From the NCBI RefSeq assembly GCF_964199965.1, contig NZ_CAXMZT010000001.1:352017-416016 (forward strand): a stretch of 64,000 nucleotides of DNA, written 5' to 3'. Under the pieces are notes generated by a model. The model worked only from the letters and a program-made list of their open reading frames with translations. It was not told the DNA's origin and searched no databases. This document shows positions 44,980-54,453 of the stretch, piece by piece. Both the position numbers and the translations under genes were made by a program. Position 1 is the first letter of the stretch; each line of letters starts with the position of its first letter. This stretch comes from JAFIFT01 sp020051095. GTDB lineage: Bacteria > Pseudomonadota > Gammaproteobacteria > Legionellales > Legionellaceae.

Positions 44980-46308
44980 TTAACGAATGGGCATATTTTC
45001 AAATAGTTTTGAAGTGAAGATATGATTCGGATCATATTTTTGTTTATTGGCTATCCAAGTGGATAACTTATCACCAAAATGGGTTTGCCACCACTTGGGC
45101 TCAAGAAAATCCCCCTGGTATCCCGACAGATACCGCTTTCCGCCCAATGGTAAAAAAATATCATTGAGCCAGTTCATTGTGTCAATGGCAACCGATTTAT
45201 AAGAATGCGGCAGACCCGGATTGAGAATCATAAACGAAAACAAGGGGCCTTTTTCGGGAAACATTAGCATTCCGGAGTGAATCAACTTAATGGGAATAAT
45301 ATGGATTAAAGGTGCGATTACTGTGGGAATCTTAGCTAATATATTTGGCAGTACTTCAGTGAGCGTGTGTTGATCAATATAGCATTCATACCAAGGATGC
45401 ATCATTGACCATAATCCCTGCTTTTGCATGGCATCAAAACGATGATTGTGACGTAAAAAGTATTGATCAATCGTTTCTGATTGTTGGTGCAATCGTTTGC
45501 AAGGACTCAATACTGACACCACCTCATCGTCTGGCTCATTACCCTCATATTCAAGCGAAACATGCAGACCATATAGCCAATGAGTAAGCGGTTTCTTTTG
45601 TCCGTCGTAAACAATGGCACCTTGTGACGAAGCACTACAAAAGGACTCAATGTAATCAAAATGCTCTCTAGCAAGGGTGATTGCTGCTAAAAAGTCACTG
45701 AATTCATAATATAATAGAAACCAAGTTTTGACCTTTGATTTGACCGGTCGTAAAGGAATACCGGCTCGAACAAGGATACCAAAATTACCTTGGCCACCAA
45801 GGATTGCATGAAATCGATCATCATGGCGATCAATGATAGCGTGCATGCCTCGTCCATCCACTATTTCCAAGTTTGAAACGTTAGCAATCATGGGGCCATA
45901 TTTAAAAGCGCCCGCGCCCATACCACCGGCCGAAAGAACGCCACTAACGGATAACTGACAATTATAAGGTAGAGCCATCGGTGCTAAGCGAAGAGGAAGC
46001 GTTTTCGCTAAAACTTGCTCCCAGGTATTTGCAGCACTCACCCAAATTTGATTATCGCTGATTTCATCCAGCTGATTAAAATTCAACATTGATAGGACAT
46101 AGCCGTTATTGGGAGCGATTGATTGCCCCCCTTGGCTTAAACCCTGACAACGAATTGTGAGAGGATGATGAAAATGATTAGCATCATCAATAATCTTAAC
46201 TAAATCGCCAATCAAGTTGGGCTGATACACACCTATGGGAATCTGGTAATGCAATCGACTGAAATCACCTGCGTAGTCGATGAGTTCATCTGGATTGGTT
46301 TTAAGCAT
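44980..46308 (-). CDS. FAD-linked oxidoreductase resembling cytokinin dehydrogenase
   Basis: 442 residues from ATG 46308 (GAGAG upstream), 10 bases after the kmo stop. VAO/PCMH-fold flavoprotein: flavin loop TIRCQGLSQGGQSIAPNNG, LSAGGMGAGAFKYGPMIANV, GGQGNFGILVRAGIPLRPVK and C-terminal KYDPNHIFTSKLF. The layout is like cytokinin dehydrogenases, but the GHS motif whose His links FAD covalently is GLS here, so FAD is probably not linked. Substrate unknown; neighbour of kynurenine 3-monooxygenase. No signal peptide. Confidence 0.8.
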   Translation of the reverse strand: MLKTNPDELIDYAGDFSRLHYQIPIGVYQPNLIGDLVKIIDDANHFHHPLTIRCQGLSQGGQSIAPNNGYVLSMLNFNQLDEISDNQIWVSAANTWEQVLAKTLPLRLAPMALPYNCQLSVSGVLSAGGMGAGAFKYGPMIANVSNLEIVDGRGMHAIIDRHDDRFHAILGGQGNFGILVRAGIPLRPVKSKVKTWFLLYYEFSDFLAAITLAREHFDYIESFCSASSQGAIVYDGQKKPLTHWLYGLHVSLEYEGNEPDDEVVSVLSPCKRLHQQSETIDQYFLRHNHRFDAMQKQGLWSMMHPWYECYIDQHTLTEVLPNILAKIPTVIAPLIHIIPIKLIHSGMLMFPEKGPLFSFMILNPGLPHSYKSVAIDTMNWLNDIFLPLGGKRYLSGYQGDFLEPKWWQTHFGDKLSTWIANKQKYDPNHIFTSKLFENMPIR

Positions 46309-46318
46309 GATAGCGCTC

Positions 46319-47719
46319 TCATGAAGATTTGTAATTATAGTGCTTCTCTTGTCGATGACTGGTTTGATATGCATCGATAAGCTGATAGGTATTAAGGACA
46401 TTTTCTTTAATTAAATTATCAACTTTTTGCCAATCAACTTCTTCGATTGAAAACTTACCAACGCACAGCCTCTCGATTAAATCGAGTTGTTTTTTTGCTT
46501 GCTCATGGGCAACTTTATATGGCAAGTTCGTAAACATTACCATGACATGCCTGGATAAATAATGTTCCGGATAGCGCCTCATTAGCTCATGCTCTAATGC
46601 TTTGCGCAACACAAATTGGTCATCTAATACATCATGACGTATCTCATCATAATTATCCATGGACATGGCAGCTACCGCATCGGTATTTTCTTTACGTTGC
46701 TTATAAAATGCAGGTAGTACTTTTGACCAATTGTCGTTATGTTGATGTAATAAATCATTCAAAATTCGACAATCTTCAAACGCAGCATTCATACCCTGTC
46801 CAAAAAAAGGCACAATGCCATGGGCCGCATCACCAATTAATAAACACTGATCTTGGTAGAACCAAGGGGCGCATTTGATAGTGCTCAAATAACCTACAGG
46901 ATGGCTTTGAAATTCATCCACTAATGATGGCATATGCGGATAGATCGTCTTGAAATTTTGACGGAAGAACTGGTGGATTTGTGATTCTGTTTGAATGGTA
47001 GCAAAACTTTGCTTACCCTCAACAGCAAGAAACAAGCTGCCGGTAATGGAGTGATCAGGATTTGGGTTGCCCAACAGCATAAATTGATCCTGTGGCCAAA
47101 TATGTAAGTGTTCTCGTACAAAACGTTTATCACCGGGTCCTGCGATGGTTAATTCTTTATAGCCATGCTGTAAAAATTCTCGCGTTGCTTTTGCAATTCC
47201 TGCCTGTGTTAAGCTCTCACGGACAATCGAAGGCGCGCCATCTGCACCAATCAAATGGTCGTAGTGGTGTTCTATGACATGGTTATGATGATTCAAAAGA
47301 CACAATTTTTTATCAAAATCAATGGATGATAACGTATGATCAAAATACACAGTAATGTGTTGGTTTGCATCAATACAATCAAGCAACATCCGGTTTAAAT
47401 CCGTTCGTTTGATTGAATTGATATATTCATCGGCAGTCCTGCCAAAGGGTTGATAGGTCATTGATCCGTCTTGTTCATAGATGGCTCGGGCACGCATTGG
47501 CACCATAATTGGCTTAATTTCTGTTAATAAATTAAGCGAGTTTAACGCTGTAATCCCACGGCAAGATAACGCCATATTGATTGAACGACCATAATCATGA
47601 GGAGTTAGTCGCAAATCGCCTCGGGATTCAAAAATAATGACATCATATCCTCTTTGCGCTAAATACAGGGACATCAGACAACCCGCTAGGCCTCCACCGA
47701 TGATTGTCACAGATTGCAT
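46319..47719 (-). CDS. kmo: Kynurenine 3-monooxygenase
   Basis: 466 residues. FAD-dependent hydroxylase forming 3-hydroxykynurenine from kynurenine with NADPH and O2. Motifs: SVTIIGGGLAGCLMSLYLAQ (GxGxxG), SINMALSCRGITAL, MRARAIYEQDG, LIGADGAPSIVRESL and LLIGDAAHGIVPFFGQGMNAAFED are KMO-specific. The family's C-terminal membrane helices are replaced by a short soluble tail. Strong AAGGAGGATCC ribosome site, 9 bases after the GGDEF/EAL gene. No tryptophan dioxygenase or kynureninase gene is in the window. Confidence 0.92.
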   Translation of the reverse strand: MQSVTIIGGGLAGCLMSLYLAQRGYDVIIFESRGDLRLTPHDYGRSINMALSCRGITALNSLNLLTEIKPIMVPMRARAIYEQDGSMTYQPFGRTADEYINSIKRTDLNRMLLDCIDANQHITVYFDHTLSSIDFDKKLCLLNHHNHVIEHHYDHLIGADGAPSIVRESLTQAGIAKATREFLQHGYKELTIAGPGDKRFVREHLHIWPQDQFMLLGNPNPDHSITGSLFLAVEGKQSFATIQTESQIHQFFRQNFKTIYPHMPSLVDEFQSHPVGYLSTIKCAPWFYQDQCLLIGDAAHGIVPFFGQGMNAAFEDCRILNDLLHQHNDNWSKVLPAFYKQRKENTDAVAAMSMDNYDEIRHDVLDDQFVLRKALEHELMRRYPEHYLSRHVMVMFTNLPYKVAHEQAKKQLDLIERLCVGKFSIEEVDWQKVDNLIKENVLNTYQLIDAYQTSHRQEKHYNYKSS

Positions 47720-47728
47720 GGATCCTCC

Positions 47729-50047
47729 TTACTCATCCTTTATTATTTTAAAACTCATCATGTAGTCAATCAACTCATTCGAGGGTAATGGTTTACTGAA
47801 GTAATATCCTTGCGCATAGTCACAGGAATACTCTCGAATTAAGTCTAATTGTGTTTTGGTTTCAATCCCTTCAGCTAACACCGTCAAACTTAGACTATGA
47901 CCTAAATTGACAACCGCTTTGGCTATTGCGGCATCATTTTTATCGGAAACCATGTCATTAATAAAACTCCGGTCGATTTTTAACTTATCCACTGGCAATC
48001 GCTTCAAATAAGATAAACTTGAGTACCCTGTGCCAAAATCATCAATCGACAAACCAACACCGCGGTCTTTTAAAGCGCCCATAATGGTGACGATGCTGTT
48101 GATATTTTCAATTAATAGACTCTCAGTTAACTCTAATTCCAAAAACCTTGAATCAAGCTTTGCTTTTTCCAGTGCCTCATCCACGATATTAACCAAGTTG
48201 TTTTGTTTAAATTGTCGCTCAGAGATATTCACCGCCATGATCAAATCTTTCAAACCCAGTTTATGCCATTCTTTTAATTGCATACAAGCCGTTTCAAGCA
48301 CCCATCGACCAATATCAATAATTAATCCATTTTCTTCAGCAACACCAATAAAATCCATGGGAGAAACTGGCCCTAAAATCTTACTATGCCATCTAATCAA
48401 CGCTTCCACACCCATAATTCGGTGATTAATAATATCGATGAGCGGTTGATAGACCAATGTAAATTCATTATTTTTTAAAGCATCTCGTAAGGCATTGTCG
48501 AGTTGCATAACATTAATTAGACGATTATTCATGTCTGGTTCAAAAACTTTATACATGTTTCGACCACTATCCTTCGCATGATACATGGATAAATCGGCAT
48601 TTTTCATGAGCGTTTCAAAATCCCCACCATCTTTTGGATAGAAGCATATGCCAATGCTTGCGGTGATGGTAATAGTGTGTTGGTCAATTTGGACAGGGTT
48701 TTGAATATTTTTTAAAATCTCATTGGCTTTCTCTTTCGCTTCCTCTTCCGTACTGACACTGCTAAGTAAGATAAAAAATTCGTCCCCACCTAGCCTAGCA
48801 ACCGTATCAAACTCATCAGTGGCAATTAATAACCGATTAGCGATTAGTTGTATTAACTTATCTCCAACACCATGGCCTAGCGTATCATTTGTCATTTTGA
48901 ATTTATCTAAATCAACAAACATAAAAGCCAAGATGGACTTTTGTTTTTTTGCTTGAAGAATGGCTTGTTCAACCCTATCAATCAGTAGCACCCGATTGGG
49001 CAATTCAGTCAGTGAGTCATGGGTTGCTTGCTGTAATAACTGTAGTTCCAGCTCGCGACGATCGGTGATGTCATTTAAAATACACACAAAATGCTTTATT
49101 CTTTTATCTGACGCTTCATTAACGGGCGACAAGCTGATTTCAGACCAATATTTACTGCCATTTTTGTGTCGACACTCGATTTCTAGAAACTCTTCTCTAT
49201 GTTCACGAATCGCCAAGCTCATTCGCTTGTAATTAGCATCTGTGGGACTAAAACCTTGTAAGTTTTTTAAACTCTTACCAAGCGCTTCTTTCTCACGATA
49301 ACCCGTGATACGTTGAAACGCTTTATTGACATAAATGATAGCGTTCGGTTCCGATTCAACATCTATAATCGCCACACCATGTGAACTGGCTTCAATCGCC
49401 CTTTCTCGAATGCGTAGGAAGTCTTCTGAGCGTCGTTTGTCGGTCACATCTCTAAAACTATATACCCGTCCAACAATCTGATGACCAATACGTTGAGGTT
49501 GAGTATATCGTTCAAAAACACGGCCATCTTTAAAATGAAGTTCGGGTAATTCCCCTTGCCATTCAGGATTTTCATACAAATATTGAACGTCGGATATGAG
49601 TGAGGATGGATCTTGTAATTGAGACAAAATATAATCAAAACTAATCCGTTCCGTACCAACTTCCATCATATGGGATGGGATCCGCCACATATCAATAAAC
49701 TTCTGGTTCCAATCAACCACTTGTCCTTTACCATTCACCATCATGATCCCATCCGCGGTTGATTCTAACGTAGCACGAACAAGTGATAATGACTTTTCTA
49801 ATTCAATGTTTTTTTCAACGATAAAGGTGGAGTCAATATGAATATTATCGGTTAATGGTTGGTTAGCTGAGCGCCTAAACTCAGGCTGATTATGGTACCA
49901 CTCCTCCAACAAGCTAGAAAGTTCCGGCGGTTCTTCCAATAATCCCAAGGCTTTACTCACATCTGTTAAGGATGGTGGACGGCCTGTTTTCTTTATTCGC
50001 TCTGCCGCTTTTGCAACAACTTGATAGGATACTTGTGATCTGCTCAT
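47729..50047 (-). CDS. KfrA-like HTH / PAS-PAS / GGDEF / EAL c-di-GMP signalling protein
   Basis: 772 residues from ATG 50047 (GAGGG upstream). Residues 5-50 (VVAKAAERIKKTGRPPSLTD and VSKALG) look like the KfrA N-terminal DNA-binding domain. A coiled stretch and two PAS domains follow (MVNGKGQVVDWNQKFIDMWR; AIIDVESEPNAIIYVNKAFQ). An intact GGDEF (ARLGGDEFFILL) and an intact EAL (GVEALIRWHSK, ELTESLLIEN, SIDDFGTGYSSLSYLKRLP) complete it, so both cyclase and phosphodiesterase activity are possible. First gene of an operon with kmo. No membrane segment. Confidence 0.88.
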   Translation of the reverse strand: MSRSQVSYQVVAKAAERIKKTGRPPSLTDVSKALGLLEEPPELSSLLEEWYHNQPEFRRSANQPLTDNIHIDSTFIVEKNIELEKSLSLVRATLESTADGIMMVNGKGQVVDWNQKFIDMWRIPSHMMEVGTERISFDYILSQLQDPSSLISDVQYLYENPEWQGELPELHFKDGRVFERYTQPQRIGHQIVGRVYSFRDVTDKRRSEDFLRIRERAIEASSHGVAIIDVESEPNAIIYVNKAFQRITGYREKEALGKSLKNLQGFSPTDANYKRMSLAIREHREEFLEIECRHKNGSKYWSEISLSPVNEASDKRIKHFVCILNDITDRRELELQLLQQATHDSLTELPNRVLLIDRVEQAILQAKKQKSILAFMFVDLDKFKMTNDTLGHGVGDKLIQLIANRLLIATDEFDTVARLGGDEFFILLSSVSTEEEAKEKANEILKNIQNPVQIDQHTITITASIGICFYPKDGGDFETLMKNADLSMYHAKDSGRNMYKVFEPDMNNRLINVMQLDNALRDALKNNEFTLVYQPLIDIINHRIMGVEALIRWHSKILGPVSPMDFIGVAEENGLIIDIGRWVLETACMQLKEWHKLGLKDLIMAVNISERQFKQNNLVNIVDEALEKAKLDSRFLELELTESLLIENINSIVTIMGALKDRGVGLSIDDFGTGYSSLSYLKRLPVDKLKIDRSFINDMVSDKNDAAIAKAVVNLGHSLSLTVLAEGIETKTQLDLIREYSCDYAQGYYFSKPLPSNELIDYMMSFKIIKDE

Positions 50048-50564
50048 AAATCCCTCTACCACTTTCCAGTTATGCATGTTTTCAGCACACAGCATGATTT
50101 ACTGAAAGTCTCAACGTCCAAATTAAAAAAGCACAGTTACATCACTTTTTCTAATTAAATATTTTTGCACTTACACGACAAGGCATTTCAACTAAAGTAT
50201 AGACAATATTTTTAATTTTGTGTCCATATTGTGGCCTGTATGTCATTGTAAGAAGCTAAATATTAATAAATATCCTGTTAGCAACACGCATTTAACGTTG
50301 GTAATATGCCCGGACTTCTCTATAACTTTCCACATTGTTCCCCTCGCCCCGGAAACGGGGTTAGGGTGCCCAAAGGGCGGGAGAGGGATTTTTGAAATGA
50401 AATTATATCCTGATGTGTGGTACCAAGTGCCTGAAATGCTTACTAAATGACCGAATCAAAAAATTTTGTAATATAGAAACTATGGGGGGCTGTTAGCACT
50501 AAAATGATAAAAACCTCAAAATGAAAGTATGAATCTCTCACTTTGAGGTTGTCATCTAAGTTGA
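50048..50564. other. Long intergenic region with repeats and a terminator
   Basis: 517 bases. A GC-rich repeat-like stretch at about 50340-50392 (ccctcgccccggaaacgggg...gcgggagaggg) is typical of dispersed intergenic palindromes. The 76-codon frame across it (50220-50450) has no ribosome site. A terminator lies at 50512-50550. Confidence 0.6.
50512..50550 (-). terminator. Terminator of the small lipoprotein gene
   Basis: On the minus strand AACCTCAAAGTGAGAG pairs with CTTTCATTTTGAGGTT, followed by TTTATCATTTTAG, 15 bases after the stop codon. Confidence 0.8.
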
Positions 50565-50846
50565 TCAATTAGACACATTATCACTTGATGGAGCAGGTTT
50601 TACTTCCATCATTTTAGCATCAGACTGTGGTGTTTCAGGGCTTTTGGCGTCATTACTTTTTGACTCATTGCTCTTCTCAGCACCGGGGGATTGATTCATT
50701 TGTTGTTTATCTGTTCCCATGGATTTATCCTGATACTCCAAAGATTGCTCAGCCTTTTGGTCAACCTTTTCTTCGGCTTGATTTTCACACGCGGCTAATA
50801 ATAAAGCACTTAGACCAATACCAGCAAACAACATTGCACTTTTCAT
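50565..50846 (-). CDS. Small Ser/Lys/Glu-rich lipoprotein
   Basis: 93 residues. Signal sequence with lipobox LLAAC (Cys20), then a low-complexity, hydrophilic, Met/Lys/Ser-rich mature part (QAEEKVDQKAEQ, KSNESKSNDAKSPETPQSD) with no predicted fold. Own terminator. Unknown function; likely a disordered surface or periplasmic lipoprotein. Confidence 0.75.
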   Translation of the reverse strand: MKSAMLFAGIGLSALLLAACENQAEEKVDQKAEQSLEYQDKSMGTDKQQMNQSPGAEKSNESKSNDAKSPETPQSDAKMMEVKPAPSSDNVSN

Positions 50847-51034
50847 CCTCGTCTCCTAATTCAGCCCGATTTTGAGTTGATATACTCCCTATATAAAAGC
50901 GTAGTCGTCGGTTCTGCGTTTTTCAACGTGAAAACGAAGTATGTTTGAATTTCTATTGATATATTAATAAGTTGCAAAGAAAAAAATATGGCAAAGTTCT
51001 GATTGAGACATTATAGAGCACTTGCAATCATAAA

Positions 51035-52354
51035 TTACTCAATTCCTAGTTTCTGAATCCGATAACGTAAAGTGCGCAAACTTAATCCTAACAATTTTGC
51101 CGCAGCCGTTCGATTCCATTTGGTTTTCTCTAATGCTTCGATGATCATATGTCGCTCCCTTTCATTCAGCGCTTCATCAAGGGTTCCGTCAAGGTCTAGA
51201 GGTTCCTCTTCTCGATTGGCTAAAACGGGCAAATCTAAATCATCTCGCGTTATCGTGTTATTTTCACAAAGGGCGATTGCTCGCTCTAAAATATTTTCTA
51301 ACTCACGAACATTACCTGGGTAGCGGTATTTCTTTAACGAATTAACACAATCGCCATCTAAAGTAACCATTGGACGTTGTTCGCCCTTGCATAATTTGGC
51401 AAGAATCGATTTCGCTAATAATGGTATATCTTCCTGACGCTCTCTTAATGGGGGAACAAACAGTGTGATCACATTGATTCGATAATATAAATCCTGACGA
51501 AAGCTCCCTTGTTGGATGGCTTGCATCAAATCTTTATGACTGGCACTTAATATGCGAACATCGACATTTTTCTCTTGGTTGCTTCCAACAGGCTTAATCG
51601 CTTTTTCCTGGATTGCCCGTAATAATTTCACTTGCATCGCAATGGGCAGTTCAGCGATTTCATCAAGAAAGAGTGTGCCACCATGCGCGGCTTCAAATAA
51701 GCCTATTTTATTTTCAATTGCCCCAGTAAAGCTACCTTTGACATGGCCAAAAAACTCTGACTCCATCAACTCGGCAGGAATTGCACCACAGTTTACCGGG
51801 ATAAATGGCTTTTCTTGTCGAGGTCCTCGTGAATGGATTAACTTGGCAACGAGCTCTTTACCAACACCTGACTCACCTTTGATGAACACAGGCGCCTGAC
51901 TCCTAGCCACTTTATCAATTTGCTTTTTCAATTCAAGCATGACCACACTATTACCAATGAGTTTTTCATCGACGCTACTCAATTGGCTTTCTTTTATCGA
52001 AATAGCCGTGGTCACGAGATCTTTTAACATTGGCAGATTAACGGGCTTAGACACATAATCAAATGCCCCTGCCTTCAAAGAATTAACAGCACCCTCCACA
52101 TTGCCATACGCTGTTATAACAGCAACGGGTATATGGGGTTTGTGCTTTTGAATCTTTCTCACTAAATCGATACCATCCCCATCGGGTAATCGCATATCCG
52201 TTAAGATGAGGGAATAGTCGTTGGCTAAAATAGCATCTAATCCTGTTTTAAAGGTATGATAGCTTTCCGCTTTTAAGCCCATTCTATGCAATGTAATGGT
52301 TAATAATTCACAAATATCGGGTTCGTCATCAATCACACATACTGATTTACTCAT
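51035..52354 (-). CDS. pilR: Sigma-54-dependent response regulator PilR
   Basis: 439 residues from ATG 52354; the open frame to 52438 lies inside pilS. Receiver domain with phospho-Asp53 in LILTDMRLPDGDGIDL, AAA+ domain with GESGVGKELVAKLIH, FFGHVKGSFTGAIENK (GSFTGA variant of GAFTGA) and GGTLFLDEIAELPI, and C-terminal Fis-type HTH (KWNRTAAAKLLGLSLRTLRY). Activates pilin transcription with PilS. The start overlaps the pilS stop by 8 bases. Confidence 0.92.
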   Translation of the reverse strand: MSKSVCVIDDEPDICELLTITLHRMGLKAESYHTFKTGLDAILANDYSLILTDMRLPDGDGIDLVRKIQKHKPHIPVAVITAYGNVEGAVNSLKAGAFDYVSKPVNLPMLKDLVTTAISIKESQLSSVDEKLIGNSVVMLELKKQIDKVARSQAPVFIKGESGVGKELVAKLIHSRGPRQEKPFIPVNCGAIPAELMESEFFGHVKGSFTGAIENKIGLFEAAHGGTLFLDEIAELPIAMQVKLLRAIQEKAIKPVGSNQEKNVDVRILSASHKDLMQAIQQGSFRQDLYYRINVITLFVPPLRERQEDIPLLAKSILAKLCKGEQRPMVTLDGDCVNSLKKYRYPGNVRELENILERAIALCENNTITRDDLDLPVLANREEEPLDLDGTLDEALNERERHMIIEALEKTKWNRTAAAKLLGLSLRTLRYRIQKLGIE

Positions 52355-53918
52355 AATATCCAATATCCTTATTTCGAAAATCGATTCTAAAGCAACACCC
52401 ATTACTGATACTACTATCATAGCGCAACTGGGCATCATTGATCTCCGCTAATTCTCTAGCAATATATAATCCCATGCCATGTCCTGTTCTGTCCGTACTA
52501 AAAAAAGGTTCAAATAATTGGCTTTGATGAGCCTCTTGTACCCCTTTTCCATTATCAATGACCTTTAAGGAAATATTGTCATCTCCTTCTTCTACTTGGA
52601 ATGTAATCGTGATTGAATCAGTCACATCACGATTATGTCTAACGGCATTGTCACACAGCACAATTAATATTTGCTCGAGTTGACTTCGATCGAAATAAAT
52701 ATGCGTAGAAGATGAAGTTGGTTGATTGATTATAAATTGACATTGTTGATATAGGCGATAATCGTCGACAAAATCTTCTAAAAACTCAAAAATATCGAAT
52801 TGAACAGGCTTTGCTTTTTCTCTTCTTGATAACTGAAGCACATTTTTAATAACCTCATTCATGCGATTACAATGCTTTTCAATTAGACGTTGCAGGCGCA
52901 TATCTTCCGTGTTTAAACCATTGTTTCCCATGAGTTGCACAGCATGGGATATAGCGCCTAATGGGTTTCGTAATTCATGCGCTACACTGGCAGTAAATCG
53001 TCCTAATGAAGCAAGTTTTAATTGTTGTGCTTGCTGAGTAATAAAATGGATATCTTCCAATATGATGAGATAGCTTGGTGTATTGCTTTCGGTCGTTGGA
53101 ATGTATTGGACTCGCAAGGATTGGCTTTTCAAAATAACCGTATAGGGATTTTTTTTATCTTTGAATTCATCAAGATAATGAGAAAAGTTAACAGCAAGTT
53201 GAGGAGAAAGTTCATGTAAATATAACGGTTTCTTTTGTACATGATAATTGAATATTTCTCTTGCTGACGTATTAATCACTTCGATTGTTCCGTCTTGATT
53301 GACATATAAAACGCCCGCTTTTAGTTTTTCAACGATGTATTGATTGATCTTTTGCATATCCGCTAATTGGCTTCCACGCTGACGGGCTAACAGCTCTGTT
53401 GATTGTAGTCGTTTAGCTAAAAACCATGCGACAATTGCTGTAGCAAACAACCCTACCCCATGTACACCGGAGTAGAAGAAAATGCCTGTGTCAGGCACAA
53501 CTCGATAAAGGTATTCAATGCCGGAAATGATTAATAAGATTGAGCTAGCCGTTGCTGCAAAAAAAATGGCTAATCTTCCCGGCACTAACAGACTTAATAT
53601 CGCAACATTGACGTTGATTAATACACCAAGACCTGATTCTAATTGATTGAGAAAAGTCACATATAATGACAAAATGACAATATCAATAACACCTGAGATC
53701 AACACTTGAGTTGGGAATCTAGGCTGTTTAAAATGCCAAGCGACAAACGCTAGTCCTGAAAATAGGCTATAGAAAATGGTTATCCATAATAAAGGAAAAT
53801 TCCCATACGCTTTGTGGTTACTGAGCCATAAGCCTACCATCAGGAAAAGGCTAAATACCCGATAGACATTATAGGACAATAATGAACGCCATTTTCTTTC
53901 TCGGATACTAAATGTCAT
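52347..53918 (-). CDS. pilS: Sensor histidine kinase PilS
   Basis: 523 residues from ATG 53918. About six membrane segments (to residue about 190) precede a PAS domain (LKAGVLYVNQDGTIEVINTS), HisKA with the phospho-His in ASVAHELRNPLGAISHAV, and HATPase motifs VLCDNAVRHNRD, KVIDNGKGV and DRTGHGMGLYIARELAE. Partner of PilR in type IV pilus control. Divergent from a small basic-tailed gene at 53981. Confidence 0.92.
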   Translation of the reverse strand: MTFSIRERKWRSLLSYNVYRVFSLFLMVGLWLSNHKAYGNFPLLWITIFYSLFSGLAFVAWHFKQPRFPTQVLISGVIDIVILSLYVTFLNQLESGLGVLINVNVAILSLLVPGRLAIFFAATASSILLIISGIEYLYRVVPDTGIFFYSGVHGVGLFATAIVAWFLAKRLQSTELLARQRGSQLADMQKINQYIVEKLKAGVLYVNQDGTIEVINTSAREIFNYHVQKKPLYLHELSPQLAVNFSHYLDEFKDKKNPYTVILKSQSLRVQYIPTTESNTPSYLIILEDIHFITQQAQQLKLASLGRFTASVAHELRNPLGAISHAVQLMGNNGLNTEDMRLQRLIEKHCNRMNEVIKNVLQLSRREKAKPVQFDIFEFLEDFVDDYRLYQQCQFIINQPTSSSTHIYFDRSQLEQILIVLCDNAVRHNRDVTDSITITFQVEEGDDNISLKVIDNGKGVQEAHQSQLFEPFFSTDRTGHGMGLYIARELAEINDAQLRYDSSISNGCCFRIDFRNKDIGYYE

Positions 53919-53980
53919 ATATACCGTTTTTTTTATATCGTCTATAATGAAAATAGAATATAAACAGGGAGATAACAACC

Positions 53981-54214
53981 GTGTCTGATAAAAAATCAAA
54001 AATTCCTAGTCTTGAGGAGTTCGGAAAATATGTTGGGAAATTGTTCACAGATATTAAAGACAGCGTTAAAGAAATAGTAACAGACTATCAGAAAAACCAC
54101 CCTGGTGACGACGATACTGCTGAAAGCAAAGGTGAAGAAAAAGAGGCTAAAGCAGATAAAAAACCTGCTAAAAAAGCACCGCCGAAAAAAGATACCGAAG
54201 AAAGTGAGTCTTAA
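53981..54214 (+). CDS. Small protein with acidic-basic low-complexity tail
   Basis: 77 residues from a GTG with GGGAG nine bases before it. The first 40 residues are amphipathic helix (LEEFGKYVGKLFTDIKDSVK), the rest alternates acidic and Lys/Ala/Pro-rich (EKEAKADKKPAKKAPPKK), a histone-H1-like composition. No family recognised. Located between the divergent pilS and the fleQ terminator. Confidence 0.6.
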   Translation: MSDKKSKIPSLEEFGKYVGKLFTDIKDSVKEIVTDYQKNHPGDDDTAESKGEEKEAKADKKPAKKAPPKKDTEESES

Positions 54215-54251
54215 TAACGGGTCTAGCCTTCCTAACTATCGACAAGATCGT

Positions 54252-54288
54252 AAAAAAATCCCCGTATTAATTGAAGCTTTAATACGGG
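54252..54288 (-). terminator. Terminator downstream of fleQ
   Basis: Perfect 10-bp stem CCCGTATTAA / TTAATACGGG. On the minus strand it is followed by GGATTTTTTTA; the plus strand lacks a T-tract, so it serves fleQ, about 165 bases after its stop. Confidence 0.75.
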
Positions 54289-54453
54289 TTCATTGCTTCG
54301 TAAATTTGGATTTTTAAACATAATTTGTTGTGGTATACAGGGATTAATTCGGTAACGCAGACGATAACGCAAACGTTCACGAATTAGCTGTCTGCTTTTA
54401 ATGCTTAGAAATGCGCAGCGCCAAGGGCTACTTAAGCACCAAAATATTCATCC

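Noticed and set aside
50220..50450. 76-codon open frame
   Set aside because: Runs through an intergenic GC-rich repeat, has no ribosome site, and no recognisable domain.
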